A program made the position numbers and the translations under genes. From Incurvaria masculella (taxonomy: Eukaryota; Arthropoda; Insecta; Lepidoptera; Incurvariidae), in NCBI GenBank assembly GCA_946894095.1, contig OX335660.1:5337001-5401000 (forward strand): a stretch of 64,000 nucleotides of DNA, read 5' to 3'. Each line of letters starts with the position of its first letter. The stretch's first letter is position 1. This document shows positions 36,101-38,511 of this stretch, piece after piece. The notes beneath the pieces were generated by a model. The model saw only the letters and a list, made by a program, of their open reading frames with translations, searched no databases and had not been told where the DNA came from.

Positions 36101-36118
36101 CCGCCGCCAGGAAGTCAT
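32..36118 (-). CDS. Giant ABC transporter, subfamily A (ABCA12/13-like layout), 5' part, 35 coding exons
   Basis: Subfamily A transporters move lipids or related molecules across membranes using two ATPase domains; this substrate is unknown. Seen: 35 minus-strand exons with AG acceptors, GT donors and compatible phases at every junction, no internal stop, about 2,303 codons. Order: cytosolic N-terminus with LLLWKDYLIRKRK (residues 11-23), first membrane helix (about 26-43), loop motif ALPSAGMLTFLQ, then a roughly 2,200-residue, mostly helical, glycosylation-site-rich ectodomain, ending with NMLCGKPLV and FYKAIAE, which resemble the segment just before the second membrane helix of ABCA1. Missing to the left: remaining membrane helices and both nucleotide-binding domains. 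ABCA1's first ectodomain is about 600 residues, so this one is greatly expanded, as in ABCA12/ABCA13. No promoter was identified. Exon boundaries are my reading and need cDNA support; family membership is firm. Confidence 0.9.
215..481 (+). mobile_element. Repeat family F, copy 1 (LINE 3'-end-like)
   Basis: Shares ATCCATAGACAGTACA, TTTGTCATATTTTAACATT, AACGTCCACTTAGTCTAAA and AATTCATGCCG with 41270-41586 and 51187-51466. No ORF remains. It occupies most of the start of intron 34. Confidence 0.6.
1169..1373 (-). CDS. ABCA exon 34 (GC-rich)
   Basis: Residues 2189-2256: ILDAVLLEVYRSSGLSEAEG, GSLANVSRLLAEEPLLGAFR. Donor TCCT|GTGAGT, phase 1. Confidence 0.86.
1408..1556. mobile_element. MITE with AGCGCAGC inverted ends
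   Basis: AGCGCAGCGTATGGCGT at the left end is answered by ACGCCATATGCTGCGCT at the right. The inner text (GACGACGCCC..GAGCTTTCGAACTTT, TATGCCGGCC, AAGTGCTTCTT) recurs at 28730-28840, and the end sequence at 38366-38400 and 63193-63224. Confidence 0.6.
1826..2041 (-). CDS. ABCA exon 33 (Cys-pair module, GC-rich)
   Basis: Residues 2117-2188: LLTSRERSPSVSAYVCSPET, VLGALAGQLCAMDEAAVERL, Cys-x29-Cys. The acceptor CTCCATCAG|CTGCTCACG is copied at least twice in a tandem repeat just upstream. Donor CAA|GTGAGT, phase 0. Confidence 0.85.
2036..2330. repeat. Degenerate tandem repeat copying the exon 33 acceptor
   Basis: Units of roughly 60-95 bp share GTGAGCAGCTGAGGGAGAT, TCTATCGAAAACGGCTTCGTG and TTACAGGCT. 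On the minus strand each full unit presents CTCCCTCAG|CTGCTCACG, the same as the true exon 33 acceptor, at about 2136 and 2197. Confidence 0.7.
2425..2555 (-). CDS. ABCA exon 32
   Basis: Residues 2073-2116: EVRQLVAEPARLEREMRQLG, then NDTEFWSIAAPALLAGSIQF. Acceptor TGCAACAG|TG, donor CCT|GTAAGC, phase 0. Confidence 0.86.
2733..2869 (-). CDS. ABCA exon 31
   Basis: Residues 2027-2072: LNGIIEDLQPLLKDTELDFD, then LSEGLQGLAKLRDSIVERS. Donor AGTG|GTAAGC, phase 1. Confidence 0.86.
3360..3568 (-). CDS. ABCA exon 30 (GC-rich)
   Basis: Residues 1958-2026: LPALQASEFWRFRWVAAALR, GRIAGLLDALLTVLQEDNAR. Donor TACGG|GTACGC, phase 2. A perfect 24-bp hairpin (3636-3689) lies 67 bp upstream of the acceptor. 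Confidence 0.84.
3636..3689. repeat. Perfect 24-bp fold-back hairpin
   Basis: Arms 3636-3659 and 3666-3689 are exact reverse complements around a six-base spacer; each arm contains GCTGCCTGGACCAAGAGG. It lies in intron 29 just upstream of the exon 30 acceptor. Confidence 0.9.
4085..4415 (+). mobile_element. SINE, 5S-like head
   Basis: Head contains GAGCGCGGTTAGGTTCTGG and ATGGGTGACC, then the shared body (GTAGGTCCCCTTCCTTACT, GCCCGGGTTGGTACCATCGC, GAAGCGGCAATGAAA) and tail CATGTCCAGTTACATAAAAA. Lies in intron 29. Confidence 0.75.
4592..4735 (-). CDS. ABCA exon 29
   Basis: Residues 1910-1957: VHNYSTIEISEWLALNGGDL, then NICSKADCTNLSNLIVSHL. Short Cys pair. Donor AGG|GTAAGG, phase 0. Confidence 0.86.
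4981..5236 (-). CDS. ABCA exon 28
   Basis: Residues 1824-1909: HVSIVSRTLRMIRSAVTHLE, KLFTSVAHRMPVMEPLEKLL, NGSDLLKRLENSMVDISK. The open frame runs on both sides of the exon, but phase and the sites CCCACAG|C and AAG|GTAAGT set its limits. Confidence 0.87.
5543..5757 (-). mobile_element. Old SINE copy
   Basis: Diverged reverse copy: GGAACTGGACATGAATAGCTA, CCCGAAGGAATTAG, GATGCGATCGCACCAAC, GCCTACCACC. The head is missing. Intron 27. Confidence 0.5.
5954..6120 (-). CDS. ABCA exon 27
   Basis: Residues 1769-1823: LVSQRNYTTYELNKALNQFL, TLQALTANTSRLRQCWSED, DNVLGDVT. Acceptor GATTTCAG|CTG; donor ACCTT|GTGAGT, phase 2. Confidence 0.85.
6385..6553 (-). CDS. ABCA exon 26 (Cys-pair module)
   Basis: Residues 1712-1768: DCGMCSPLTTWLRQINLQL, then YDALLCHLPEMSLSDTYSAL, Cys-x24-Cys ending in Leu-Cys-His-Leu-Pro as in exon 6. 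Donor GAG|GTAACC, phase 0. Confidence 0.88.
6708..6967 (-). CDS. ABCA exon 25
   Basis: Residues 1626-1711: MSKEVNYTAIDADIDKVRSK, RPFWITEEKLQHLRGVTRN, VFGTLSNVIDGVTLFMNN. Donor AACAG|GTTTGT, phase 2. Confidence 0.87.
7668..7866. mobile_element. MITE with long inverted ends
   Basis: Left arm GAAGTCTAGTAGGCTTTACT..ACACGTATCTGC pairs with right arm GCAGATACGTGT..AGTAAAGCTTACTAGACTTC. About 200 bp, no coding content, intron 24. Confidence 0.75.
7842..8014. repeat. Local direct duplication across the exon 24 donor
   Basis: 7889-7913 and 7990-8014 both read GTGGAAACAAAAACCTGGG and on; flanks (ACTTC.TGAA, AACTA, GCA.GCAAAAAG) also match. The duplicated piece includes the donor and the last bases of exon 24. 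Confidence 0.7.
8003..8185 (-). CDS. ABCA exon 24 (Cys-pair module)
   Basis: Residues 1565-1625: VRLLRDANLNDTDMFCLDN, then RLKQNLCQPNRAGLFSEL, Cys-x24-Cys. The donor CAG|GTTTTTG is poor, and the exon end plus donor is duplicated about 100 bp further on (7889-7913 against 7990-8014). Confidence 0.83.
8863..9112 (-). CDS. ABCA exon 23
   Basis: Residues 1481-1564: MKYADDLGIPLYVKYLQSSL, EDWWLELRALYSGPFARDFF, QIGEDILTHLDKIK. Donor AAG|GTACGT, phase 0. Confidence 0.88.
9166..9330 (+). mobile_element. MITE-D copy 1
   Basis: About 165 bp. Ends TAAGCCCCGATTGCACGAAG and CTTTCATGCACTCGACCCTAA are imperfect inverted repeats; internal GTCACTTTTAGTGAACCGCA and GTCCACACAAACTGACGTGT recur in four other copies. 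Intron 22. Confidence 0.75.
9817..10511 (-). CDS. ABCA exon 22 (largest, AT-rich)
   Basis: Residues 1250-1480, 695 nt, starting QYYFYNLQANKLNSTF. Contains several possible N-glycosylation sites (NST, NRS, NES, NIS, NAS, NTT). LKTLCQHRDDNTTDVF and ETVLKRFCNRNFG form Cys-x22-Cys. Lys/Asn/Ile-rich, in contrast to the GC-rich exons. Donor AACAG|GTAAGC, phase 2. Confidence 0.9.
11166..11354 (-). CDS. ABCA exon 21 (Cys-pair module, GC-rich)
   Basis: Residues 1187-1249. RRASNSQFWDCAALVEALAV, then RAQPYVCPSVLHWISL give Cys-x27-Cys. The FW followed by a helical stretch recurs in other exons. Donor AAT|GTGAGC, phase 0. Confidence 0.86.
11691..11777. repeat. Inverted repeat / small MITE
   Basis: CTTCTGTCGAGAGAA at 11691-11705 is the exact reverse complement of TTCTCTCGACAGAAG at 11763-11777, with an AT-rich centre. 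Intron 20. Confidence 0.7.
12041..12171 (-). CDS. ABCA exon 20
   Basis: Residues 1143-1186. A short exon without its own ATG frame: PNPTLLQMLGFTRGTGLY, then LYEKLPDFVGVLLNSYWDQG. Acceptor CTTTCCAG|AG, donor CAG|GTATGT, phase 0. Both splice sites are strong. Confidence 0.85.
12614..12849 (-). CDS. ABCA exon 19
   Basis: Residues 1064-1142: MDAVLERIDSTPVDDSVPVA, MWEQYLKCSNGTYVDDECSA, HELAEDLSKYFTEIN. Cys pair spaced by nine. Donor AACG|GTTGGT is weak, phase 1. Confidence 0.84.
13054..13107. repeat. Fold-back hairpin
   Basis: CTTCTGAAACTCAGATTC (13054-13071) pairs with AATTCTGAGTTTCAGAAG (13090-13107), 16 of 18 positions. Intron 18. Confidence 0.75.
13336..13544 (-). CDS. ABCA exon 18
   Basis: Residues 995-1063: PSEPRIFLKLSGNFDAFIGD, DRMLKAELSDSSSNETRL, AVKYAVDAFRENDQNST. 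The acceptor AAACAG|GAT was taken because it preserves phase 0; an upstream CAG at 13553-13554 would not. Donor TTTAG|GTGAGA, phase 2. Confidence 0.82.
14264..14455 (-). CDS. ABCA exon 17 (Cys-pair module, very GC-rich)
   Basis: Residues 931-994. ISDVLSRLNGRPPWPCSERG and GLELLACAGRALRREW give Cys-x26-Cys. Extreme G+C opens every frame on both strands, so the frame was chosen by phase and by the acceptor GCATTCCAG|ATA and donor GCG|GTCAGT. Confidence 0.8.
14997..15130 (-). CDS. ABCA exon 16
   Basis: Residues 886-930: SVKNDSLEIPELPITVNATR and LPQLIKETADIMIADNTN. AT-rich codons, unlike exon 17. NAT is a possible glycosylation site. Donor AAT|GTAAGT, phase 0. Confidence 0.85.
15407..15850 (+). 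mobile_element. Repeat family E, copy 1
   Basis: Begins AGGCTGTCGCGAAGTCACAG and ends AATTGATAGGGTAACGACTC. Contains GCGAAATCGTCTTCCAGGCC. The same order of blocks is seen at 34915-35999, 46222-46455 (reverse) and 61563-62012. Its end is about ten bases from the exon 15 donor. Confidence 0.75.
15863..16014 (-). CDS. ABCA exon 15
   Basis: Residues 835-885: LKLGLTTLDLLDRRLFELSA, then SFLVLAGQMVQLVT. Donor ACAG|GTACAC, phase 1. Its donor is followed within about ten bases by a repeat (15407-15850), and a perfect 30-bp hairpin starts 26 bases upstream of its acceptor. Confidence 0.85.
16041..16104. repeat. Perfect 30-bp fold-back hairpin
   Basis: Arms 16041-16070 and 16075-16104 are exact reverse complements around a four-base loop GCAT; arm includes CCGTATTTAGTATGCTTATG. 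Starts 26 bases upstream of the exon 15 acceptor. Confidence 0.95.
16257..16372 (+). repeat. Repeat family K, copy 1
   Basis: Shares GTGCTGATTTATTTTAATTG and GGTATTGATTGCAAGATG (with changes) with 25562-25680. No coding content. Intron 14, directly left of the TTAA MITE-B. Confidence 0.55.
16385..16926 (+). mobile_element. MITE-B copy 1 (TTAA-flanked, 542 bp)
   Basis: Flanked by TTAA on both sides. Ends GGTGGCCCAACCCGGCGGGC and GAGCGGGATGGGCCACC are inverted. The copy at 63229-63770 has the same length and near-identical text. TTAA targets suggest piggyBac-type mobilisation. Confidence 0.85.
16975..17127 (-). mobile_element. MITE-D copy 2
   Basis: Reverse copy: TAAGGGCCGAGTGTACGAAAG at the left and CTTCGTGCTACCGGGGCTAA at the right, with GTGACGTATTTGAACATTGA inside. 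Intron 14, about 75 bp from the exon 14 donor. Confidence 0.75.
17202..17434 (-). CDS. ABCA exon 14
   Basis: Residues 758-834: ISSTLHEPVNPMKDVNWVEL, LISQLRNLYSLLEKDFGYVL, KVKQFWFGHDHLDSAMHL. The QFWF tryptophan recurs in exons 21, 30 and 32. Donor TTGAG|GTGAGA, phase 2. Confidence 0.87.
17435..18650. other. Intron stretch without recognised elements
   Basis: AT-rich, including a T/A-rich run near 17740-17790. No exon, RNA gene or repeat family was recognised on either strand. Confidence 0.5.
18652..19291. mobile_element. Inverted-end repeat with a telomere-like core
   Basis: Outer ends AACCGACTTCAAAGGAAAAG and CTTTTTGAAGTCGGTTAAAA are inverted. Inside, an about 90-bp hairpin (18657-18746 with 18818-18906) encloses the AACCT tract. 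The right part contains ATCGGTTCACCCAGGCAAAA and GAATTGATAACCTCCTCC, sequence common in lepidopteran non-coding DNA. Intron 13. Confidence 0.7.
18772..18816. repeat. (AACCT)n / (TTAGG)n tract
   Basis: Nine uninterrupted AACCT units. TTAGG is the usual insect telomere unit. Here it forms the loop of a long hairpin inside an intron. Confidence 0.95.
19530..19697 (-). CDS. ABCA exon 13 (Cys-pair module)
   Basis: Residues 702-757. MFCRGETRYLIFPKDID and then TDTLCLFTTQLDNTL give Cys-x22-Cys, close in layout to exon 10. Donor GCA|GTAAGT, phase 0. Confidence 0.87.
20325..20494 (+). mobile_element. RTE-type LINE ORF2 C-terminus and tail
   Basis: Reads GRPPARWDDDIKCVGGKKWF and EAYVQQWTQTR, the usual RTE-clade C-terminus, then ends in (GACT)n. 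5'-truncated; intron 12. A second copy is at 62108-62392. Confidence 0.8.
20525..20738 (-). CDS. ABCA exon 12
   Basis: Residues 630-701: HGALAHEVVRQNPILEAKIA, LVAALRAELAGYPRQL, YADIVRTLLATLLDRDK. Donor AAG|GTGGGA, phase 0. An RTE-type LINE 3' fragment sits a few tens of bases downstream in the intron. Confidence 0.86.
20847..21000 (+). mobile_element. AACCGACTTCA repeat fragment
   Basis: Starts TTAACCGACTTCACAAATAG and AGGAGGTTCTC, then TGTCCGTTCACCGATTTCTC. The outer end resembles that of 18652-19291. The right limit is uncertain. Confidence 0.5.
21434..21617 (+). mobile_element. SINE, 5'-truncated
   Basis: Body and tail only: ATGGTCGAAGCGGCAATAAA, CCAATTCAATGC, AAGGTCTTGACATGGCACC, TTAGCCATCCATGTCAGG. 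Intron 11. Confidence 0.75.
21681..21907 (-). CDS. ABCA exon 11
   Basis: Residues 555-629: MASLVIAETIGKDNSAELY, DFSALRSLVDDLSRERR, LFKVVRGKLPLVKNI. Acceptor TACCCAG|ATA, donor ATACT|GTGAGT, phase 2. Confidence 0.87.
22300..22505 (+). mobile_element. MITE-B internal fragment
   Basis: Matches the inside of MITE-B: GTGCTCTTGCGCTCTGCGAC, GATGAGGAGGATGCAGCATG, AAACGGCTTATAGCTTAAAG. Both ends are lost. Intron 10. Confidence 0.65.
22733..22796 (-). repeat. tRNA-like relic
   Basis: Reverse strand reads GGGATAGCTCAGTTGGTTAG and GCAGTGGACATGTAATCC, a good D-arm and anticodon region, but the T-arm is AGTTCGTAGAC rather than GGTTCGAATCC. A dead tRNA gene or an old SINE head. Confidence 0.5.
23108..23290 (-). 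CDS. ABCA exon 10 (Cys-pair module, GC-rich)
   Basis: Residues 494-554, 61 codons, strikingly GC-rich. MFCDARRLQSFVRVP is followed by VLRAQLCGGAW, giving Cys-x23-Cys. A competing Arg/Ala-rich frame on the same strand is a composition artefact: only this frame joins exons 9 and 11. Donor AAC|GTGAGA. Confidence 0.85.
23318..23692 (-). mobile_element. SINE, 5S-like head, nearly full
   Basis: Reverse copy from tail (GTAACTGGACATGGATGAC) through body (GGAAAACACGGACAATTTTT, ATGCGATGGTACCAACCCGG) to head, with CGCGGTTAGGTTCTGGATC on the minus strand. Intron 9. Confidence 0.8.
23786..23965 (+). pseudogene. Plus-strand coding-like remnant inside intron 9
   Basis: Starts after an acceptor-like GGTGTTACAG and stays open for about 58 codons: VVEEVADQEASGTHN, AEAQTYPALFSERIDTILMA, IDVLREVLLALQTGSDLIS, stop TAG. 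It looks like the helical C-terminus of a short DNA-binding protein, perhaps from a transposon. No family was recognised. Confidence 0.35.
24110..24318. mobile_element. hAT-type MITE
   Basis: Inverted ends TAGCGATGGGTGATTGCAAT and ATTCGCAATCGCCCATCGCTA, flanked by eight-base repeats GTATAATG and GTATAATA. Eight-base duplications are typical of hAT. The right duplication begins six bases from the exon 9 donor. Confidence 0.85.
24334..24586 (-). CDS. ABCA exon 9
   Basis: Residues 409-493: MGTAVMDLLPKKSQHEVQYY, NLRMEEIMFNVSRRHPDAV and KTFDALADAERTE. NVS is a possible N-glycosylation site. The donor GAG|GTTTGT is weak, and a hAT-type MITE with its target duplication begins six bases beyond it. 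Confidence 0.85.
24999..25334 (-). CDS. ABCA exon 8
   Basis: Residues 297-408, 336 nt, second largest exon. Amphipathic helices: FMDLFEPTYGETSAYNTA, WIYNLLQRPIKSTKSGR, MSIVSLGLKAAKGPQSMND. Donor CCAGT|GTAAGT, phase 2. Confidence 0.87.
25562..25680 (+). repeat. Repeat family K, copy 2
   Basis: GGTTTTCAACAAGTGCTGAT, TTATTTTAATTGTCACTTA and GATTGCGAGATGGTAAG match 16257-16372. Intron 7. Confidence 0.55.
25710..25902 (+). mobile_element. SINE abutting the exon 7 donor
   Basis: Body and tail: AATCCCGCCCGGGTTATTAC, AGATGGCCGAAGC, ATCCATCCATGTCCAGTTCA. The tail ends about eight bases from the donor of exon 7 and lacks a long A run. Confidence 0.75.
25913..26064 (-). CDS. ABCA exon 7
   Basis: Residues 247-296. 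Contains a run of six GCG/GGC-type codons (MGGAAAAALRLFRLQ) and ends PHAYFNLT. Donor CAT|GTGAGC, phase 2. A SINE tail starts only about eight bases past the donor. Not represented by a long ORF because stops flank it closely. Confidence 0.82.
26627..26803 (-). CDS. ABCA exon 6 (Cys-pair module)
   Basis: Residues 188-246, 59 whole codons. LFNASMEKC is followed 23 residues later by KLCSLPQQALERL, the Cys...Leu-Cys-x-Leu-Pro pattern that also occurs once in ABCA1. Donor ATG|GTGAGA, phase 0. Confidence 0.88.
27124..27251 (-). CDS. ABCA exon 5
   Basis: Residues 145-187: LHLRDLFINPDRVTRYLADQ, then NVTVIDDIMAAEINFQG. This mirrors the ABCA1 region with a leucine-rich LRDFL-type stretch and a TVDxxLRADV helix. 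The donor was set at GGT|GTACGT because phase 0 fits exon 6; the alternative CAAG|GTGTAC two bases earlier breaks the frame. Confidence 0.78.
27291..27452 (-). mobile_element. SINE, headless reverse copy
   Basis: TATGCAACCTGATATAGATGG, AATACACCACATTCCCGAAGG, CACGGACAATTTTTCATTGG. It starts about 40 bp upstream of the exon 5 acceptor. Confidence 0.7.
27665..27807 (-). CDS. ABCA exon 4
   Basis: Residues 97-144, helical: RIRQLERQFSPLLYSETI, then MPDALKLVATLASAIDE. Acceptor GCTCCAG|G was chosen because the upstream AG would give a stop. Donor GCAC|GTAAGC, phase 1. A TTAA MITE begins 63 bp upstream of the acceptor. Confidence 0.82.
27871..28486 (+). mobile_element. MITE-A copy 1, interrupted by MITE-D
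   Basis: Left flank TTAA, then GGCGCTAGGACTAGCCAACT; right end GCGATTTGGCTAGTACCACA with flank TTTA (decayed TTAA). Split by a MITE-D at 28279-28437. Intron 3. Confidence 0.8.
28279..28437 (+). mobile_element. MITE-D copy 3, nested in MITE-A
   Basis: TTAGCCCCGGTTGCACGAAG to TCGTGCACTCGGCCCTTAG. Its position inside MITE-A copy 1 shows it arrived later. Confidence 0.8.
28938..29027 (+). mobile_element. SINE tail fragment
   Basis: GTAAGGTCCTAGCAG, GATGTGGTATTAGCCATCCA, TTGCATAAAC. Its end is about 50 bp from the exon 3 donor. Confidence 0.5.
29076..29205 (-). CDS. ABCA exon 3 (ALPSAG motif)
   Basis: Residues 54-97. Encodes ARALPSAGMLTFLQSFIC and then TINNECLPLD, matching the family pattern of a Pro-Ser-Ala-Gly motif followed by a Cys-Asn-Asn segment after the first helix. 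Phase 1 to phase 2; donor CCAG|GTGACC. This exon gives the strongest family diagnosis. Confidence 0.92.
29461..29551 (-). CDS. ABCA exon 2 (first membrane helix)
   Basis: Residues 24-53. VSLTGAVWATLVVLSLVLVR is a clean membrane span, followed by a short loop INIDTQDVPT. Starts phase 0 and ends phase 1 at ACGT|GTGAGT; the split codon with exon 3 gives the conserved Cys before the ALPSAG motif. Confidence 0.88.
29603..31150 (+). mobile_element. PIF/Harbinger-like transposon remnant, left arm
   Basis: Outer end GGGGTCTACCATGG; 29603-29730 is the near-exact inverse of 34111-34231. Inside, 30437-30590 reads RSFNSISPAKKVRTLMNAI and 30940-31140 reads STVDSCIAQKMVSAVMRQ and FICFPQNEREREEI, matching the right arm and resembling the N-terminal half of HARBI1-type transposases. 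Frames are broken and no catalytic region was recognised. Confidence 0.65.
29761..30111 (-). other. Strand-biased open frame inside the Harbinger remnant
   Basis: The plus strand is strongly G/T-rich. The minus strand has an open frame of 116 codons rich in Asn, Thr, Gln and His (HQRTQRSPNNTKNTDEHQ). It is absent from the other arm, so it looks like an insertion. No family was recognised. Confidence 0.35.
31738..31892 (+). mobile_element. SINE, diverged
   Basis: CCGTGTTTTCCATCCGGC, GGAAAGCCCTGACGTGGCA, TTCGTGAATGTGGTACATC, TCTAGTTCCATAAAAAAC. Lies about 35 bp from the candidate alternative exon. Confidence 0.6.
31927..32053 (-). CDS. Candidate alternative exon 2 (or exon of a nested gene)
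   Basis: A GC-richer segment with a good acceptor (GGTTTGGTTCTTTAG|GTC) and donor ATG|GTAGGG. It opens in phase 0 for 42 codons plus one base and encodes a hydrophobic run, VCALAISISCTVMLTI, followed by a charged helix (KADIELLHLMVERDR). Start phase 0 and end phase 1 equal those of exon 2, so it could replace exon 2 between exons 1 and 3. It lacks the conserved Cys that exon 2 contributes before the ALPSAG motif. It lies between two inverted Harbinger remnants. It could instead be a relic or belong to another gene; no homology was recognised. Confidence 0.4.
32330..32430 (+). mobile_element. LINE 3'-end-like repeat
   Basis: GTACCGTATGATGCTCTATT, ATCTCTGCCTACCCCTCGGG and GCGTGAAGGTGTGTATGTAT resemble non-LTR 3' ends frequent in Lepidoptera. 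A related stretch is at 49628-49690. Confidence 0.5.
33283..34231 (-). mobile_element. PIF/Harbinger-like transposon remnant, right arm
   Basis: Minus-strand pieces: PDSISPAQKVRKFMNAI (33755-33930) and STVDSCIAQQIVSVVIHQ with ILAKFICF (33283-33510), the same order as the left arm. Outer end 34111-34231 is the inverse of 29603-29730. Confidence 0.65.
34341..34680 (+). mobile_element. SINE, tRNA-like head
   Basis: AGCTCGTAGTTCAAGGAGGC, ATCATGGGTTCATTCTTCAC, then body CCGGGGTTGATACTATCGCA, GTCGAAGCGGCAATGAA, TTCCTTCGGGAATGCGGTG. Intron 1. Confidence 0.7.
35012..35483 (+). mobile_element. MITE-A copy 2 (472 bp)
   Basis: TTAA on both sides; GGCGCTAGGACTAGCCAACT to TTTGGCTAGTACCAGGCCC. Nested in family E copy 2. 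Confidence 0.88.
35702..35865 (+). mobile_element. MITE-D copy 4
   Basis: TAAGTCCCGGTTGCACGAAG to TTTCGTGCACTCCGCCCTAA, nested in family E copy 2. Confidence 0.78.
36050..36118 (-). CDS. ABCA exon 1 (start exon)
   Basis: Residues 1-23, beginning MTSWRRQTRLLLWKDY and ending RKRKL at CTG|GTGAGA, phase 0. LLLWKxxxxRKR is the usual ABCA N-terminal signature just before the first membrane helix, which fixes the start. A possible acceptor (AG at 36135-36136 after a pyrimidine-rich run) suggests an upstream noncoding exon. A three-codon upstream ORF occupies 36121-36132. Confidence 0.88.
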
Positions 36119-36120
36119 GT

Positions 36121-36132
36121 TCAGGGCAACAT
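36121..36132 (-). promoter_or_regulatory. Minimal upstream ORF before the ABCA start
   Basis: The 5' leader reads ATG-TTG-CCC-TGA and then, two bases later, the main ATG. A three-codon ORF ending this close could affect start choice by termination-reinitiation or leaky scanning. Whether the mRNA contains it depends on the unverified transcription start. Confidence 0.4.
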
Positions 36133-36753
36133 GTCTGGAACAAGCCGACAGGCAATGTTAGCTTGCACTTACACGGTTCACTTGCAGCGCTATGTAGTGG
36201 TGAGATGTACATTTGTGGATAATCTTTAGGTATAGGATAAGCAAGAATTTCAATCAGTACGTATTTTAGGTTCAGCTGGAGTTTCGGCTCTTTTAGAAGA
36301 AGTTTTTTATCTTTAAGTTTAAATTGCAAATGTATTTTAATGTTCCTACCTATCTAATAGAGATTGTTACATCAGTATGTTCTAACTTTTTCGTAATCAA
36401 GAATTGAGTTAGTAAGTTAATTTCGATGTATTGTTAATAAAATTGAGTTCCTTCCTGGAATTCCGTAATCAGGAATCGGGAAAATGGGTCTAGAAAACCC
36501 GCATTTGTAGCGGTTTCGAAAGCAACTTCTTGACGAAAATATTTCAATTGATCACTGTTTTCCGTCGAAATAATCGCTTTAAAACCGCTATAAAAGCTTT
36601 CTAGACTCAGGATTCCTAAGATCTTATTACGGAATTCCAGGAATAGGCAGCAGGTTCAACGTAACCGTGCTCACAAAGGGTAGTTTCTGGCGAAACCCTC
36701 TTCATCCTTTCTTCACCTTTCGAAAATCTTCTGGCACTCTACGAATCAATGTA

Positions 36754-37728
36754 TCTATACTAATATATAAAGGGGAAAGGTTTGATTGTTTGTTTATATG
36801 AACCGAATAGGCTCTGAAACTACTGAACGGATTTGAAAAATTATTTCACCGTTGGAAAGCTACAGTCTATCCGACGGACATAGGCTATGTTTTATCTTAA
36901 AAAAATTAGGGATCCTTACCAAAACTCCTATAACGTAACCCTAGGTGCAAAAAAATTACCAAGAATGTTCCTTACATCGCGTGCGCTGCGAAAACTATTC
37001 ACGCTAGAACAAAATGATGTACTACAATTTTATAGAACACATTTTAACTACAAAAAATGTCGCGACAGCATACATCTAACTATTATAGTTATGACAGAAT
37101 AAGTGTGCATTTATTTTAAAATAAATATTTTAATACCGCCGCTAGAAAAGGCTCTTTATTTGTACCTAGATATTAATCCTTATCAAAATAAATAAATTAT
37201 TATTTAAGACTGTCTCAATACCTTTATAAAACTTTTTGAATTATTCGATTCGGACATTTCATTCAAAAGATATCATGAGTTTAAAAATTAGAAAAAACTC
37301 CGCTCGGCCAACTATGCGTTTTAGAGTTTGTAGGCGTCACTCAGAGGTACGGGAGGGGCTCCCTACGCAGCAGCCGTGTGCGGAATTAGCTAATTATTTA
37401 GTGAACAATAAAACAACATCAAATAATGTTTACTTCCTGGCTTTAACTCATTAAATTATTTATTTAATGGCTTTGTTTTGTGGTTATGACCTTTTTACAA
37501 TAATTAAAAGTATAAAAAATACATAAAAGTAAAAAATACAAAAAAAGAAATAAAATACAAAAAAATATATTCACAAAATTTGTTATTTTTATTTCAAATA
37601 TTTAAATGTGGGTATATGCTCTTTTATTAGGAACTCTATGTAATAAGGGGTTTATTTGTGTATCATTGTGTCAAAATAATATTTTTTCAATTATATTATG
37701 CCCGTGCAAAGCCGGGACGGGCTGCTAG
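36754..37728 (+). mobile_element. Non-autonomous Helitron 1
   Basis: Begins TCTATACTAATATATAAAGG and ends with hairpin GCCCGTGCAAAGCCGGG/ACGGGC then TGCTAG next to T, the TC...CTAG layout of Helitrons. The last about 130 bp match Helitron 2. No Rep or helicase coding. Confidence 0.82.
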
Positions 37729-37759
37729 TATTGAATAAACCGCTGACAGCATCAGCGTG

Positions 37760-37965
37760 TTCGGATGGCACGCTTGAGATCCGCTCGTCATGAAGGGTTG
37801 GGACGGTTGCGACATGTAACTAGTGACGAGGCGACTTCGAAGGAAATGACGATGCCGGGCGGACGTGCCGGCCCGTCCTGCCGCGTGCCGGCGCGTGCCG
37901 GCGCGCCCGCCCTGCCGTCTAATCACTGTCATCGGTGGACCGCAGGCCGCTTCGGTCAATTATGT
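37760..37965. other. GC-rich island upstream of the ABCA gene
   Basis: A CpG-rich block (GTGCCGGCCCGTCCTGCCGC and similar) about 1.7 kb upstream of the start codon, unlike its AT-rich surroundings and not matching any repeat here. It could be a promoter or noncoding first exon; no start signal was identified. Confidence 0.3.
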
Positions 37966-38511
37966 CACGGGATTTCAGCATATTGGTCGTAAGAACGCTT
38001 GCGAAGGAGAGATAAGCTAGATTTTACAAGGGCTCAACGAAAACAAATGCAATATTTGATTTAATTTTAAAATTAATTGTATACGTTTTATGTTAAATAC
38101 AAGGTTGTTAGCGGAGGTATGGTCCAAATGTTAACCACCCTTGGCATATTTGGAGCAAACAAGGTAGATAACATTTTTTGTACGACTGAAAAAAAATCGT
38201 CCTCCCCATACATTTTGTACCTACACACAAAAATTACCAAAAATGTATGGGGATGACAGCTTTTTTTTAAGTTGGACAACAAAATGTTTTTTTGCTCTAA
38301 ATATGTCAAGGAATACGTGGTTAGCTTTTGGACCATACCTCCGTTAACACCCTGTATTTGTTATGTTATAAGCGCGGTATATGGCGTACGCCAGGCACTC
38401 GTAGCGGCTCATAGCTCAGGAACACGGGGGCCTGCTATAAAAAGCCAGATCATGTGATCGATTCCCGCCCGTTCAATTTAATTCTGATTAATTCTGAGTC
38501 GACAATAGCTT

